A stretch of 64,000 nt of DNA from the NCBI RefSeq assembly GCF_023757625.1, contig NZ_JALGBZ010000001.1:682001-746000 (forward strand). The letters are read 5' to 3'. This DNA comes from Halomonas sp. S3-1-1 (GTDB taxonomy: Bacteria; Pseudomonadota; Gammaproteobacteria; Pseudomonadales; Halomonadaceae). Under the pieces are notes generated by a model that was not told the DNA's origin, did no database searches, and was given only the letters and a program-made list of their open reading frames with translations. Position 1 is the stretch's first letter. The number at the start of each line of letters is the position of its first letter. The translations under genes and the position numbers were made by a program. Shown one piece after another: positions 52,508 through 60,833 of this stretch.

Positions 52508-53857
52508 TCAGGAGGCGCCGGAAAGGCTGGGTAGAAGAGTGACGATTCCGGGTACAAGAATCAACAGAGCCACAACGACGAAGTCGGCGATGATGAAGGG
52601 GAAAACCCCTTTGAACGCATCGCTGATGGGAATTTCCTTGACCGTACCCGAGTAAACAAAGACATTCATCCCCACGGGCGGCGTGACGAGCGCCATCTCG
52701 GCGACTTTAACGATGATCACCCCCAGCCAGATACCGTCGAAACCATAGCTGGTCAGTATGGGGTGCAAAATGGGGCCCGCAATGAGAATCATCGAAATGC
52801 CATCCAAAAACATGCCCAAAGGCAGTAGTAAAAGTAAGCAGATGATGAGGACGCCGTAGGGGGGGAGATCGGCGGATACCACCCAATTGACCAGCGAGGT
52901 GGATGCGCCAGACAGCGCAAGGAAATAAGTAAATACGCCAGCACCGGTCAGTAGCAAAAACGTCATGGCCGTTAGGCCGATGGTCTCGCTCAATGGCTCT
53001 TTGATGGCGCTAAAGAGATTGGCAAATTTGACGCGAATGGCAAAGATGATTAGCGCCGCCAAGGCACCGAAAGACGCAGCCTCTGTCGGGGTGGCTATAC
53101 CTAGGTAAATGGTACCGATCGAGACCATAAAGATGATGAATAGATATGCTCCACCCATGATATCGAGTGCCGATTTTGGGGTGGCCGCGTTGGCCTTCGT
53201 AGAGGGCGTGTTCGAGGCAGCGTGAGTATGATCCGAGCGGCGTTCAAAAAACAGTACCAGCACCACGATAGTTGATGCGTAAGCAGCAATGGTCAAAAGG
53301 CCCGGGCCAATACCGGCGAGAAGCAGTTGGCCGATAGACTCTTCGGTGATGATGCCGTAAAGCACTAACACGATTGAGGGCGGAATCAGCACCCCCAGCG
53401 TGCCGCCTGCGCATACTACCCCGGCAGCCAAGCGGATATGATGTCCGGCCTGGGTAATGGCGTCGGTAGAGACCCGCGCCAAGGTGGCAACTGTCGCCAC
53501 GCTCGATCCGGTGACCGCGGCAAATAGGCCGGAGCCCGCCAGCGAGGAGAGAGCGGCACCGCCGGGGAATTTGGCGAGTAGGCGCGAGGCGATATCGAAG
53601 CCGGCTTGTGCCAATCCTGCGCGTACCGCTAAAACGCCCATCAAAATAAAAAGCGGAATGATGACCAGGGAGTAGTTGAACGAAGTGGTGTAGGGCGCGT
53701 TAGTGACGGCGGAAATGGCGGCATCCGTGGTTCTTAGCACCATGACACCAATAAGCCCCGATAGCATCAGCGACAAGCCGACATGAAAGCGTATCGCGAG
53801 CAGGCAAAGAAACGTCACGAGTACAAGCACGAGCGCCATTATACTGTCTGGAGACAT
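52508..53857 (-). CDS. TRAP transporter large permease (DctM family), second system
   Basis: 449 residues, about 12 membrane helices. DctM marks: VIIPLFILMGVLAVRAGLAQAGFDIASRLL, GSGLFAAVTGSSVATVATLARVSTDAI, GVVCAGGTLGVLIPPSIVLVLYGIITEESIGQLLLAG, GIATPTEAASFGAL and ALVTPPVGMNVFVYSG. A hydrophilic loop (residues about 210-235, SNTPSTKANAATPKS) is inserted between halves. It ends the catabolic operon. The 137-bp gap to DctQ is unusual, since the two are normally overlapping. Confidence 0.92.
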   Translation of the reverse strand: MSPDSIMALVLVLVTFLCLLAIRFHVGLSLMLSGLIGVMVLRTTDAAISAVTNAPYTTSFNYSLVIIPLFILMGVLAVRAGLAQAGFDIASRLLAKFPGGAALSSLAGSGLFAAVTGSSVATVATLARVSTDAITQAGHHIRLAAGVVCAGGTLGVLIPPSIVLVLYGIITEESIGQLLLAGIGPGLLTIAAYASTIVVLVLFFERRSDHTHAASNTPSTKANAATPKSALDIMGGAYLFIIFMVSIGTIYLGIATPTEAASFGALAALIIFAIRVKFANLFSAIKEPLSETIGLTAMTFLLLTGAGVFTYFLALSGASTSLVNWVVSADLPPYGVLIICLLLLLPLGMFLDGISMILIAGPILHPILTSYGFDGIWLGVIIVKVAEMALVTPPVGMNVFVYSGTVKEIPISDAFKGVFPFIIADFVVVALLILVPGIVTLLPSLSGAS

Positions 53858-53994
53858 GTTCGTTATCCTGTAGAATCTATATTATAGTTTGCTCACCGGG
53901 AGTTTTTTCACGCAGGACTTTTTACCCGTGTGGTTGATCAGTGCGGTTGAGCGAGTGTCGATAAATTCTTGGCGCGTGCTTAAAAAGTTACGCC

Positions 53995-54486
53995 TTATTG
54001 TTCCCGCTGCTTACTTTTGAGTTCTTCAATGCTCGATAGTAGGGCCACGACGAAATAGAACGAAAAAGACCCAAATACAACCAGTTTGGCTGGCCAAGTG
54101 GGCAGCCTTAAAATGCCGTTAGTCGTTTCTTGACGATCGATCGAGGATAAAAGAACGTTAAAAAGCCCCCAGGCAACGATCACGAAAAGACCAAGCAGCA
54201 GAATTATTCGAACCGCGCAGAGCACTTTTCGTGAGCCAAAAGGGAGCTTCTCTTCTATGAGGTTAACGGCCACGTGCCGGCCATCGATTTCCGCAGAGGC
54301 CAAGCCTAAAAAGGCAATGGTGACTAGCAGCAGGGTCGAGATTTCCACGGTGCCTAAAATAGAAGCGCTCAGTACGTTTCGTGAGACCACATCGGCGACC
54401 GTTAGTAGAATCACACCAAGCAGGAGCAGGCCGGCCGCCATACTCAGCGATGACGCTATTTTGCGAGTAACGTGGGAGGTTTTCAT
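53995..54486 (-). CDS. TRAP transporter small permease (DctQ family), second system
   Basis: 163 residues, four membrane helices (about 13-33, 48-66, 87-110, 130-150). DGRHVAVNLIEEKLPFGSRKVLCAVR is the conserved DctQ cytosolic loop. Start overlaps the DctP stop by 4 bp (ATGA). It is followed by 137 bp with no gene before DctM; this AT-rich gap may hold a separate start signal for the large permease or be scar sequence. Confidence 0.9.
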   Translation of the reverse strand: MKTSHVTRKIASSLSMAAGLLLLGVILLTVADVVSRNVLSASILGTVEISTLLLVTIAFLGLASAEIDGRHVAVNLIEEKLPFGSRKVLCAVRIILLLGLFVIVAWGLFNVLLSSIDRQETTNGILRLPTWPAKLVVFGSFSFYFVVALLSSIEELKSKQREQ

Positions 54487-55568
54487 CTCGCTCTCTCCAG
54501 GCAGCTTAACAGGGGATCCGCATAAGAGGTCTCGCGCTCTTCCTCATCGATGATACGCCGATAGTCTTCGAGCACGGACTGGGCGTCGTAGCTCCTGCGC
54601 GCGTAACGGTCGATCCAGTTCGACGCTATGTCGACCTGCTCGCTCCAGCGCTCGATATCCGCATCGGCAAACTCAGAGAGTACGGCGTTGGACGCTAGAA
54701 GGTCGTTGCACGCGACTTCGCCGGCGGCGTCCATCTCCTTGAGGCCGACATCGATGCTCTGCGCGGACGCCTGTTCGATCGCCTCTTGATACGCCTGCGG
54801 CATCGACTCGAAGAGCTCGACGTTCATGATCACGATGGAGCTTGCGAAAGTGCCGATTCCTGGGTTGACCAAGTAGGGCGTCGCCTCGGACAGACTGAAG
54901 GCCGGCAGGTTGGCTGCGGCAATGGCGGAGTACCCGTCGATGATGCCCCGTTCCATCGACTCGTAGATATCGTTGGCGGTCATGGCTACCGGGTTTACGT
55001 TAGCGGTTAACAGAACTTCCGACGTGAGGCCTCCCGACCTGATAGAGCGTCCGCGCAAGTCCGCCGGGCTATCGGCGGGCTCGTTCAGGCCGAGCACGAC
55101 GGCGCCAAGCGGCAGGGGAAAAAGCAGCTTGGCCCCCTGACGGTCGAAATCCTCTCTAAAGGTGGTGTTCTCGTTGTAAAGGCGCTCTATGGCCGTCATT
55201 TGCGCTTTGGGGTTCTGGGTTTCGAATGGCAACTCGGTGACGGTGTACATCGGCAGGTCCGAGGCGGCGTACATCGAACCTACCTGGGCCAGATCGGTAC
55301 GTCCGTCGAGAGTCGCTTGAAGTGCCGAATCGGCGCCAATGAGGCTTTGGCTATAGTGAAATTCGACCTGTACCTTGCCATCGGTCAGGCGCTCTATCTC
55401 CTCGGCCCAGCGCTGCACAGTTTTCGACTGATCGGAATTGGCGCTGGAGTAGGTGCTGTAATGAAGCACGTAGTCGGCACTCTTCTGAGTGCAGCCGGCG
55501 AGTGCGCCGGCCATAAGAACCGAGAGTGTGGTTAAAACCGCTTTTGTAGTTGTAGTCTGAAAGGCCAT
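54483..55568 (-). CDS. TRAP transporter substrate-binding lipoprotein (DctP family), second system
   Basis: 361 residues. The signal ends in a lipobox, LMAGALAGC (Cys about residue 26), so this is a membrane-tethered binding protein rather than the usual soluble one. The DctP body has QSKTVQRWAEEIERLTDGKVQVEFHYSQSLIGADSALQATLDG, LRGRSIRSGGLTSEVLLTANVNPVAMTANDIYESMERGIIDGYSAI with the carboxylate-binding Arg. It captures an organic acid. The nitrilase gene ends 4 bp upstream, so it is within the same operon. Confidence 0.9.
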   Translation of the reverse strand: MAFQTTTTKAVLTTLSVLMAGALAGCTQKSADYVLHYSTYSSANSDQSKTVQRWAEEIERLTDGKVQVEFHYSQSLIGADSALQATLDGRTDLAQVGSMYAASDLPMYTVTELPFETQNPKAQMTAIERLYNENTTFREDFDRQGAKLLFPLPLGAVVLGLNEPADSPADLRGRSIRSGGLTSEVLLTANVNPVAMTANDIYESMERGIIDGYSAIAAANLPAFSLSEATPYLVNPGIGTFASSIVIMNVELFESMPQAYQEAIEQASAQSIDVGLKEMDAAGEVACNDLLASNAVLSEFADADIERWSEQVDIASNWIDRYARRSYDAQSVLEDYRRIIDEEERETSYADPLLSCLERAR

Positions 55569-55572
55569 GGGT

Positions 55573-56370
55573 TTACTCCATTGCCGAGACTTTGAAACGG
55601 CGTAGTTCGAGGGCGGGGTTAACGGCTCTTACGTTACTCAGCCGCTCGGCAGTCAGCTCGGCCACCCCGACGCCTTCCGCCTCGCCTAGTGCACTCAACG
55701 CAATACCCATCGGGTCGATAATGGCGCTGTGACCCGAGCCTGTCGGCGCACACTGATCCGCCGCCAACACATAGATCGTATTCTCGATAGCGCGCGCACG
55801 AATGAGAGTGTTCCAGTGGTACTCCTTGAGCGGCCCAGGAATCCACTCGGCGGGTAGTGCCACCACGTTGGCGCCCTGGTCGACCAGTGACCGAGTGGTT
55901 TCCGGGAAGCGAAGGTCGTAGCAAGTGTGCATACCCACGGTGTAGCCGTCTATTTCAAACAGCGAGCCATTATTGGGTGCTGCGGCGTTGACCCGGTCCG
56001 ATTCACGATATCCAAAGGCATCGTAAAGGTGCACTTTGCGGTACACGGCCTGGATCTCGCCCTGATCCATTGCCACAAGAGTATTGTGGATACGCCCATC
56101 ACCTGCCGTTTCGTTGATACCGGCCACCACCGCGATTCCTAGCTCTTGAGACAGTTTGATGAGCTGTGTGAGGCTCGGCCCGTCCAGCGACTCGGCGTTA
56201 TCGACGAAACGATCATCCATTTTGGGAACGGTGTAGATGGCGTATTCGGGCAGGATAGCAAGCCGAACGCGTTGACTCTTCGCTTGGCGAAGTAGCTTCT
56301 CGATCGTCGCGAGGTTTTCGGCCTTGTCTTCGGTCGGCGCGTATTGAATGACGGCAGAAATCAGTGACAT
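55573..56370 (-). CDS. Nitrilase-superfamily amidase (carbon-nitrogen hydrolase)
   Basis: 265 residues with the full Glu-Lys-Cys triad: ILPEYAIY (Glu42), YRKVHLYDAFG (Lys112) and MHTCYDLRFPE (Cys150). The last motif marks the omega-amidase-like amidase branch rather than true nitrilases. It would hydrolyse an amide to acid plus ammonia in the cytosol. Its stop is 4 bp before the DctP gene, and its start overlaps the aldolase stop by one base. Together with the TRAP transporter and aldolase it suggests the imported substrate carries an amide; substrate unknown. Confidence 0.9.
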   Translation of the reverse strand: MSLISAVIQYAPTEDKAENLATIEKLLRQAKSQRVRLAILPEYAIYTVPKMDDRFVDNAESLDGPSLTQLIKLSQELGIAVVAGINETAGDGRIHNTLVAMDQGEIQAVYRKVHLYDAFGYRESDRVNAAAPNNGSLFEIDGYTVGMHTCYDLRFPETTRSLVDQGANVVALPAEWIPGPLKEYHWNTLIRARAIENTIYVLAADQCAPTGSGHSAIIDPMGIALSALGEAEGVGVAELTAERLSNVRAVNPALELRRFKVSAME

Positions 56371-57113
56371 TAGCGGGTTTCCTCTTCCATCTTTTTAAAA
56401 TCGGTCAGTGCCTGGCTAAAGCCACTCAACAGCGCACCATATTGCATGGTCAGCACGATGGTCGCGGCTTTTTCCTCAATGGCTACTTGGCGCTCGGCTT
56501 CGCTCCAGGCCGGGAGTATCCAAGGCTTGTTGGCTTTGCAGGCGGCTCTCGCCAAATGGCGAATATCGTTCAGGTCGCCTTCGCTCACGCTATAGGCGCC
56601 GCGGCCCCGACGCATGCTCAGATCGGATGGGCCAATGAAAATACCGTCGACACACTCGAGGGCAAGGATCTCTTCAACGCTGTCAAAGGCGCTGCCATCC
56701 TCGATCATGGGGAAGCACTGGTACTCACGATCCTGGGTGGCCAGCCAATCATCGGAAAAGCCGCGATAGCCGGAAACCCGACCGCCAGCAAAGCTTCTGT
56801 CACCCAGCGGAGGGAATTTCGCATAGCCGCAGATCTGTTGGGCGTGCTCGGCGGACTCGATATGCGGTATGGCCACGCCGTTAGCTCCGAAATCGAGTGC
56901 CTGTTGAATCGGCCCGCGCTCGGGGCCCAACACTTTGACGATCACGCGCATGCCGCGGGCGCGGATAGAAGGAATGAGCCAATCCAGCGCCGCCAAATCG
57001 AACAAACCGTGCTCGACGTCCAGCACGATAGTGTCGTACCCGGCCAACTGTGCAATTTCTACCGCCGCCGTTGAAGGTTCTGTCAGCCAAATGCTCAAAC
57101 TTGGTTTACTCAT
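56370..57113 (-). CDS. HpcH/HpaI family (class II pyruvate) aldolase with Lys at the usual Arg position
   Basis: 247 residues. Barrel with DTIVLDVEHGLFDL (His35, the general base), CFPMIEDG (Glu138) and FIGPSDLSMRRG (Asp164) as metal-site residues, plus GVAIPHIESAEHA. Members split 4-hydroxy-2-oxo acids into pyruvate (or a homologue) and an aldehyde. Where family enzymes have the essential Arg of a V-[VI]-R-[VP] strand, this one reads VIVKVLG with Lys60, which could alter substrate or activity. First gene of the catabolic operon; a TGTATACA palindrome lies upstream. Confidence 0.87.
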   Translation of the reverse strand: MSKPSLSIWLTEPSTAAVEIAQLAGYDTIVLDVEHGLFDLAALDWLIPSIRARGMRVIVKVLGPERGPIQQALDFGANGVAIPHIESAEHAQQICGYAKFPPLGDRSFAGGRVSGYRGFSDDWLATQDREYQCFPMIEDGSAFDSVEEILALECVDGIFIGPSDLSMRRGRGAYSVSEGDLNDIRHLARAACKANKPWILPAWSEAERQVAIEEKAATIVLTMQYGALLSGFSQALTDFKKMEEETR

Positions 57114-57421
57114 CGCTTTACCTCGATTGCTATTTCATGGTTTATTTGTGTATACATGAAGTATAAATAAAATATACATATAGTTTAGTCAATAGAAGTT
57201 TCACACCATTGGAAGTGTATATAGCCCAAAGCGTGAAGTAACAGTCTATTTATAAAGAATTAATCGGCCATAGGAAAAACTGTGGGTGATAACAGCAGCA
57301 AAAAATAATAAACGTGTAATGGCTCGCTGAGGAACATGGTTTGCGGCCAGCAATGTAAGAGGAAAGAAAGGGTTCGAGAGCCATGTGCGGGCTCCCGAGC
57401 CAACCGTAAAATAAAATTTAT
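57114..57421. other. 308-bp AT-rich region between the aldolase operon and the LplT-Aas fusion
   Basis: No gene is seen. It carries the promoter of the aldolase operon: the palindrome TGTATACA (57149-57156) and a related ATATACATAT about 20 bp farther on, both in a very AT-rich stretch. 57365-57405 has a GC-rich imperfect stem (GAGAGCC... GGCTCCCGAGCC). AATAAAATTTATT (57410-57422) abuts and overlaps the stop of the fusion gene. Confidence 0.4.
57149..57156 (-). promoter_or_regulatory. Candidate GntR (FCD) operator of the aldolase operon
   Basis: TGTATACA is a perfect 8-bp palindrome 36 bp upstream of the aldolase start. FCD-type GntR proteins bind short palindromes with a GTATAC or similar core, and the cluster has such a regulator. 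The site is short and lies in AT-rich DNA, so it could be chance. Confidence 0.35.
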
Positions 57422-60400
57422 TTAACGATCAAGTGAGGCGATATTCGTCAACGTCAAAAAGCCGTCTGCATCCAGGTAGCCGTCGTCGTCGGTGACAAGC
57501 CAGGTGTCGCCATCGATCTCCTTGAGCGCTTTGGCCGTGCGCGCCTCGTCGTTTAGGTAGCCCTGCATAACTTGGGGGCCGCTGATCAATATTCGGCCGA
57601 CGGTGTCGGTAGGCTTTTCTTGAAAGCTATTAACGTCGACGATCTTGATGCTGGTGCCTGGCAGCGGCATGCCCACGCTTCCCACCCGCGCGCCGCGCTG
57701 CACCTGCAGGTAGTTCACGTCGAGCGCGTCCGGCAGGTTGACCGTGGCGACCGGGGCGGCTTCGGTAACGCCATAGCCTTCGAAAATCAGTTTGCGGAAC
57801 TTGCGCTCGAAGGCGTCCCTGAGCTCATCATCCACCGGCTCGCCGCCCGCCACGACTACGCGAAGGCTATCGAGCATGAGCGGATGCACGTCGTCGCTTT
57901 GCGCCAGCCGCTTCAAAAACGCCGCGTCCGTGCACAGTACGCTGACCTGGTAGCGAGCGAGGGCCCGGGCAACGCCGACGCTGTCGTCGGGCTCTTCGTG
58001 GCACACCAACGGTAGCCCTTCGATCAGCGGTAAAAGCTGGGTGGCGGTCAGCCCGTAGGCGTTGAACGGCGCCAGAGTCGTCATGATGGCGTCGCCCTGC
58101 TCGGTGTTGAGCGCATCGGAGAGCTGCTTGACGTTGGCCATCAGGTTACGGTGGCTGAGCTTGACGCCCTTGAGGCGCTCGGGCGTGTCGCCGGTAAACA
58201 CGATGGCTGCCGTGGCGCTGGGCCGCCGCGCTCGGCTATAAAGCCCAATCAGCACCGCGGCCGGCAGACATCTGATCGCCAGCGCGGTTTTGATCCGCTC
58301 GCCTCGCCCGGGCGTCAGGTCCTCGAGATAGACTACCTGCCGGCCGGCAAGGCGGGCGGTGACGTCCACCCCGCGGCTGTCAAGGTGCGCGATGAACGCC
58401 CGCGAGGTGACGATCGTGGTGATATTGGCGCGAGCGAGTACCGCCTTGAAAACGTCATCGGCCTCGGCATCGAGGTGCACCGGCGTCTTGTTCGCCGTAA
58501 GCGCGGCCATCGTGGTCAGCACGCCTTCGATACTCAAGGGCAGCAGCAGTCCCAGCGGCGCCTGGGGGCTGAGTGGGGCAAGCCAGCGGGCGAGCATGAA
58601 GCTTTTGCCCAGTGCCTGGCGGGCGCTGAGCGAGCGGCGAGCGGTATCGATCATCGCCGGCTCTTTCGGGCGGCGTTTTACGCTTTTGATCCAAGCGTCG
58701 CCCAGTGTATCGAGATCCTCCAGAGCGTAATGCCAGGAGCGAGTCGCCTGATCGAAAATGCGTCGCTTGAGCACGTCCGCCGGGGTGTTTTTGGCCAGCG
58801 CCTCGCCAAAGGCGACCACGATCGAGCGGTGAAGCGGCGCCTTGCGCAAAGTCTTGAGCCGCTCGGAGGAGCGCGAGAACTGGCTGCCCCACAGCCCGCG
58901 CAGATAAAACGGCACGATGACCACGTCCGGATTGGCCTTTTCACAGGCGCGCTGGTAGCCGCGGCGAAACGCGCCGAGCTGCCCGGTGCGGCTGATCGCG
59001 CCTTCGGGAAACAGGCATACCACCTCGCCGGCGTTGAGCTGCGCCGCCACCGCCTCCAGCGCCTTCTCAGCGTTTTCGCCACGCTCGATCGGAATGCAGC
59101 CCAGCGCTTTCAAAAAGCCGCGCAGGTACCAGCGCTCATACACGCTTTTGAGCATCACAAAGCGCACCGGCCGGGGGCAGGCGATCTGCACCATCGCCCA
59201 GTCGATCCAGCTGATGTGATTGCCCAGCAGAAGCACCCCGCCCTGAGAGGGCAGATTTTCCAGGCCGTGAACCGAGACCCGGTAGTGGCGGGTGAGCAGA
59301 AAACTCAGCACGAAGCGCACCAAACTCTGGGGGAGTTTCACCAAGGTATAGGCGCCGCCCAGCAGCGCCACGGCGGCGATCAGGGCCAGCAGGTAGCGGC
59401 TATCGAGCCCGGCCAACGCCATCAGCGCGGTGACGATCAAAAAGCCGAGCATGGTCAGATGCTGGAACGCGTTGCTCGCCGCGAGCACGCTGCCAAGCTC
59501 GCGCTCCTCGACGTGAAACTGAATCAGCGCGTTGAGCACCACGATGAAGAGCCCGCCCATGGTGCCCAGAAAAACAAAGTTAATCGCCTGGACCAAAGGG
59601 GAGGTGATGAACGGCAAGCACGTAAGCCCCAGCGCCATGCCGAGCGCGCCGATCGGAATCAGGCCGGTTTCGAGACGGTTTTTCGAAAAGCGGCTGGCAA
59701 GCATCGAGCCCAGCGCGATGCCCACACCGCTGGCGGCGAGAATGCCCTGCAGCGCCGACGTGCTCTCGACGCCCAGCGCTCCCTTGGCGTAGGCGGGAAA
59801 GGTGGCCAGCAGCACCTGGCCGACGGACCAGAACGTGGCAAGCCCGATGATGCAAAGACGCAGCACCGGCTGGCGCGCTACGCGGTGAAGGCTTTGGCGC
59901 GTCGAGCGAGCGCTCAGGGCGCGTTTGTACTGGCGCTGCGCCGCCGGCTGCGCCGGTTGATCCGGCGCCAAACGGTAAAGCGCCACCACCTGCAGTAAAC
60001 TGCCCGCTACCAGCAGCCAGCCAAGCGGGGCGGCGGCGGTTAGTATTTGGCTCGGCGTTGCGACGTTCGAGCCGACTATCTGTTCGAACAGCGCGGTGAA
60101 CACGAAGGTGGCGCCCAGAATCGCCGCGATGGTGATGGCCTGCACCAGGCCGTTGGCCTCGGCCAGGCGCTGCTTGCCGAACAGGCCCTTGATCAGCGCG
60201 TACTTCGCCGCCGAGTAGAACGTCGACTGAACCGCCAGCAATAGCGTCAGCGTAAGCGCCAGCCAGAAAAGCCCGGCGTAGTAAGCCGCGGTGATCGCAA
60301 GCGAAACGCCAAGCGCCAGCCAGCCAAACGCGCGCAGCACCCGCACGCGGGCGAAGGCGCTGGCGGCGAAACCTGCCGGCATGAAAAGTACGATGAACGG

Positions 60401-60571
60401 CAGCAGAATCAGCGCATTCAAAAGCGCCGTTAGCACGATCTGGGCGCTGCCCTCGACGCTTTTGAACAGCGTGTTCTGAATCACGACCTTGTGGCCCAGA
60501 TCGATGAAGGCGTTGAGAAAGATCGCGATCAGGTAGGGCCAAACGCCCTGGACGCTTAACACGTGCCGCAT
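57422..60571 (-). CDS. LplT-PlsC-Aas fusion with degenerate, truncated acyl-ACP synthetase domain
   Basis: 1049 residues. Residues about 1-405 are an MFS lysophospholipid flippase (LplT-like, 12 helices). About 430-640 is the PlsC acyltransferase: GNHISWIDW (H-x4-D) and FPEGAISRTGQ. From about 660 is an adenylation domain. In E. coli Aas the ATP loop is a canonical FTSGSEGHPKG; here it is FTGDTPERLKG. The later PLFHSFG-type motif reads APFNAYG, YGVTEAAPV is kept, TGD-type is WLVTDDDGYLDADGF, and the protein stops 10 residues later, so the C-terminal subdomain with the catalytic Lys is absent. Flipping and acyl transfer may persist; acyl activation probably does not. Confidence 0.88.
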   Translation of the reverse strand: MRHVLSVQGVWPYLIAIFLNAFIDLGHKVVIQNTLFKSVEGSAQIVLTALLNALILLPFIVLFMPAGFAASAFARVRVLRAFGWLALGVSLAITAAYYAGLFWLALTLTLLLAVQSTFYSAAKYALIKGLFGKQRLAEANGLVQAITIAAILGATFVFTALFEQIVGSNVATPSQILTAAAPLGWLLVAGSLLQVVALYRLAPDQPAQPAAQRQYKRALSARSTRQSLHRVARQPVLRLCIIGLATFWSVGQVLLATFPAYAKGALGVESTSALQGILAASGVGIALGSMLASRFSKNRLETGLIPIGALGMALGLTCLPFITSPLVQAINFVFLGTMGGLFIVVLNALIQFHVEERELGSVLAASNAFQHLTMLGFLIVTALMALAGLDSRYLLALIAAVALLGGAYTLVKLPQSLVRFVLSFLLTRHYRVSVHGLENLPSQGGVLLLGNHISWIDWAMVQIACPRPVRFVMLKSVYERWYLRGFLKALGCIPIERGENAEKALEAVAAQLNAGEVVCLFPEGAISRTGQLGAFRRGYQRACEKANPDVVIVPFYLRGLWGSQFSRSSERLKTLRKAPLHRSIVVAFGEALAKNTPADVLKRRIFDQATRSWHYALEDLDTLGDAWIKSVKRRPKEPAMIDTARRSLSARQALGKSFMLARWLAPLSPQAPLGLLLPLSIEGVLTTMAALTANKTPVHLDAEADDVFKAVLARANITTIVTSRAFIAHLDSRGVDVTARLAGRQVVYLEDLTPGRGERIKTALAIRCLPAAVLIGLYSRARRPSATAAIVFTGDTPERLKGVKLSHRNLMANVKQLSDALNTEQGDAIMTTLAPFNAYGLTATQLLPLIEGLPLVCHEEPDDSVGVARALARYQVSVLCTDAAFLKRLAQSDDVHPLMLDSLRVVVAGGEPVDDELRDAFERKFRKLIFEGYGVTEAAPVATVNLPDALDVNYLQVQRGARVGSVGMPLPGTSIKIVDVNSFQEKPTDTVGRILISGPQVMQGYLNDEARTAKALKEIDGDTWLVTDDDGYLDADGFLTLTNIASLDR

Positions 60572-60833
60572 GAAGAGTCAGCCTCGTCGTTTTAAAGTGC
60601 CTAGACTTTCTTGTAAGCGCGCCTCGGGTGCAAGCTTTTCGATCGATGGCGCGCTTTTAGTACTCGATATGATGTGAGCGCCGTTCATGGCGGCGCCGCT
60701 TTTTGGCCGGCTTTTTGGTACGCTACGCCTTTTGCTTTTTAGCCTGGTTGGTAAAGCCGGTAGGCGACAGGGCCGCGTTTTCGAACTCGGCGCCGTGCCG
60801 GGCTCACTCTCCATTCGATGAAGACCCGCTTTT

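Noticed and set aside
57365..57405. GAGAGCC...GGCTCCCGAGCC stem beside the truncated gene considered as a group II intron domain V or IS end
   Set aside because: Only fragments resemble the consensus, no intron-encoded protein or transposase is near, and the stem is imperfect.
58151..59998. 615-codon open frame on the plus strand opposite the LplT-Aas gene
   Set aside because: It is a GC-rich antisense shadow with Gln/Arg/His-heavy sequence and no domain; the minus-strand gene has clear family motifs throughout.
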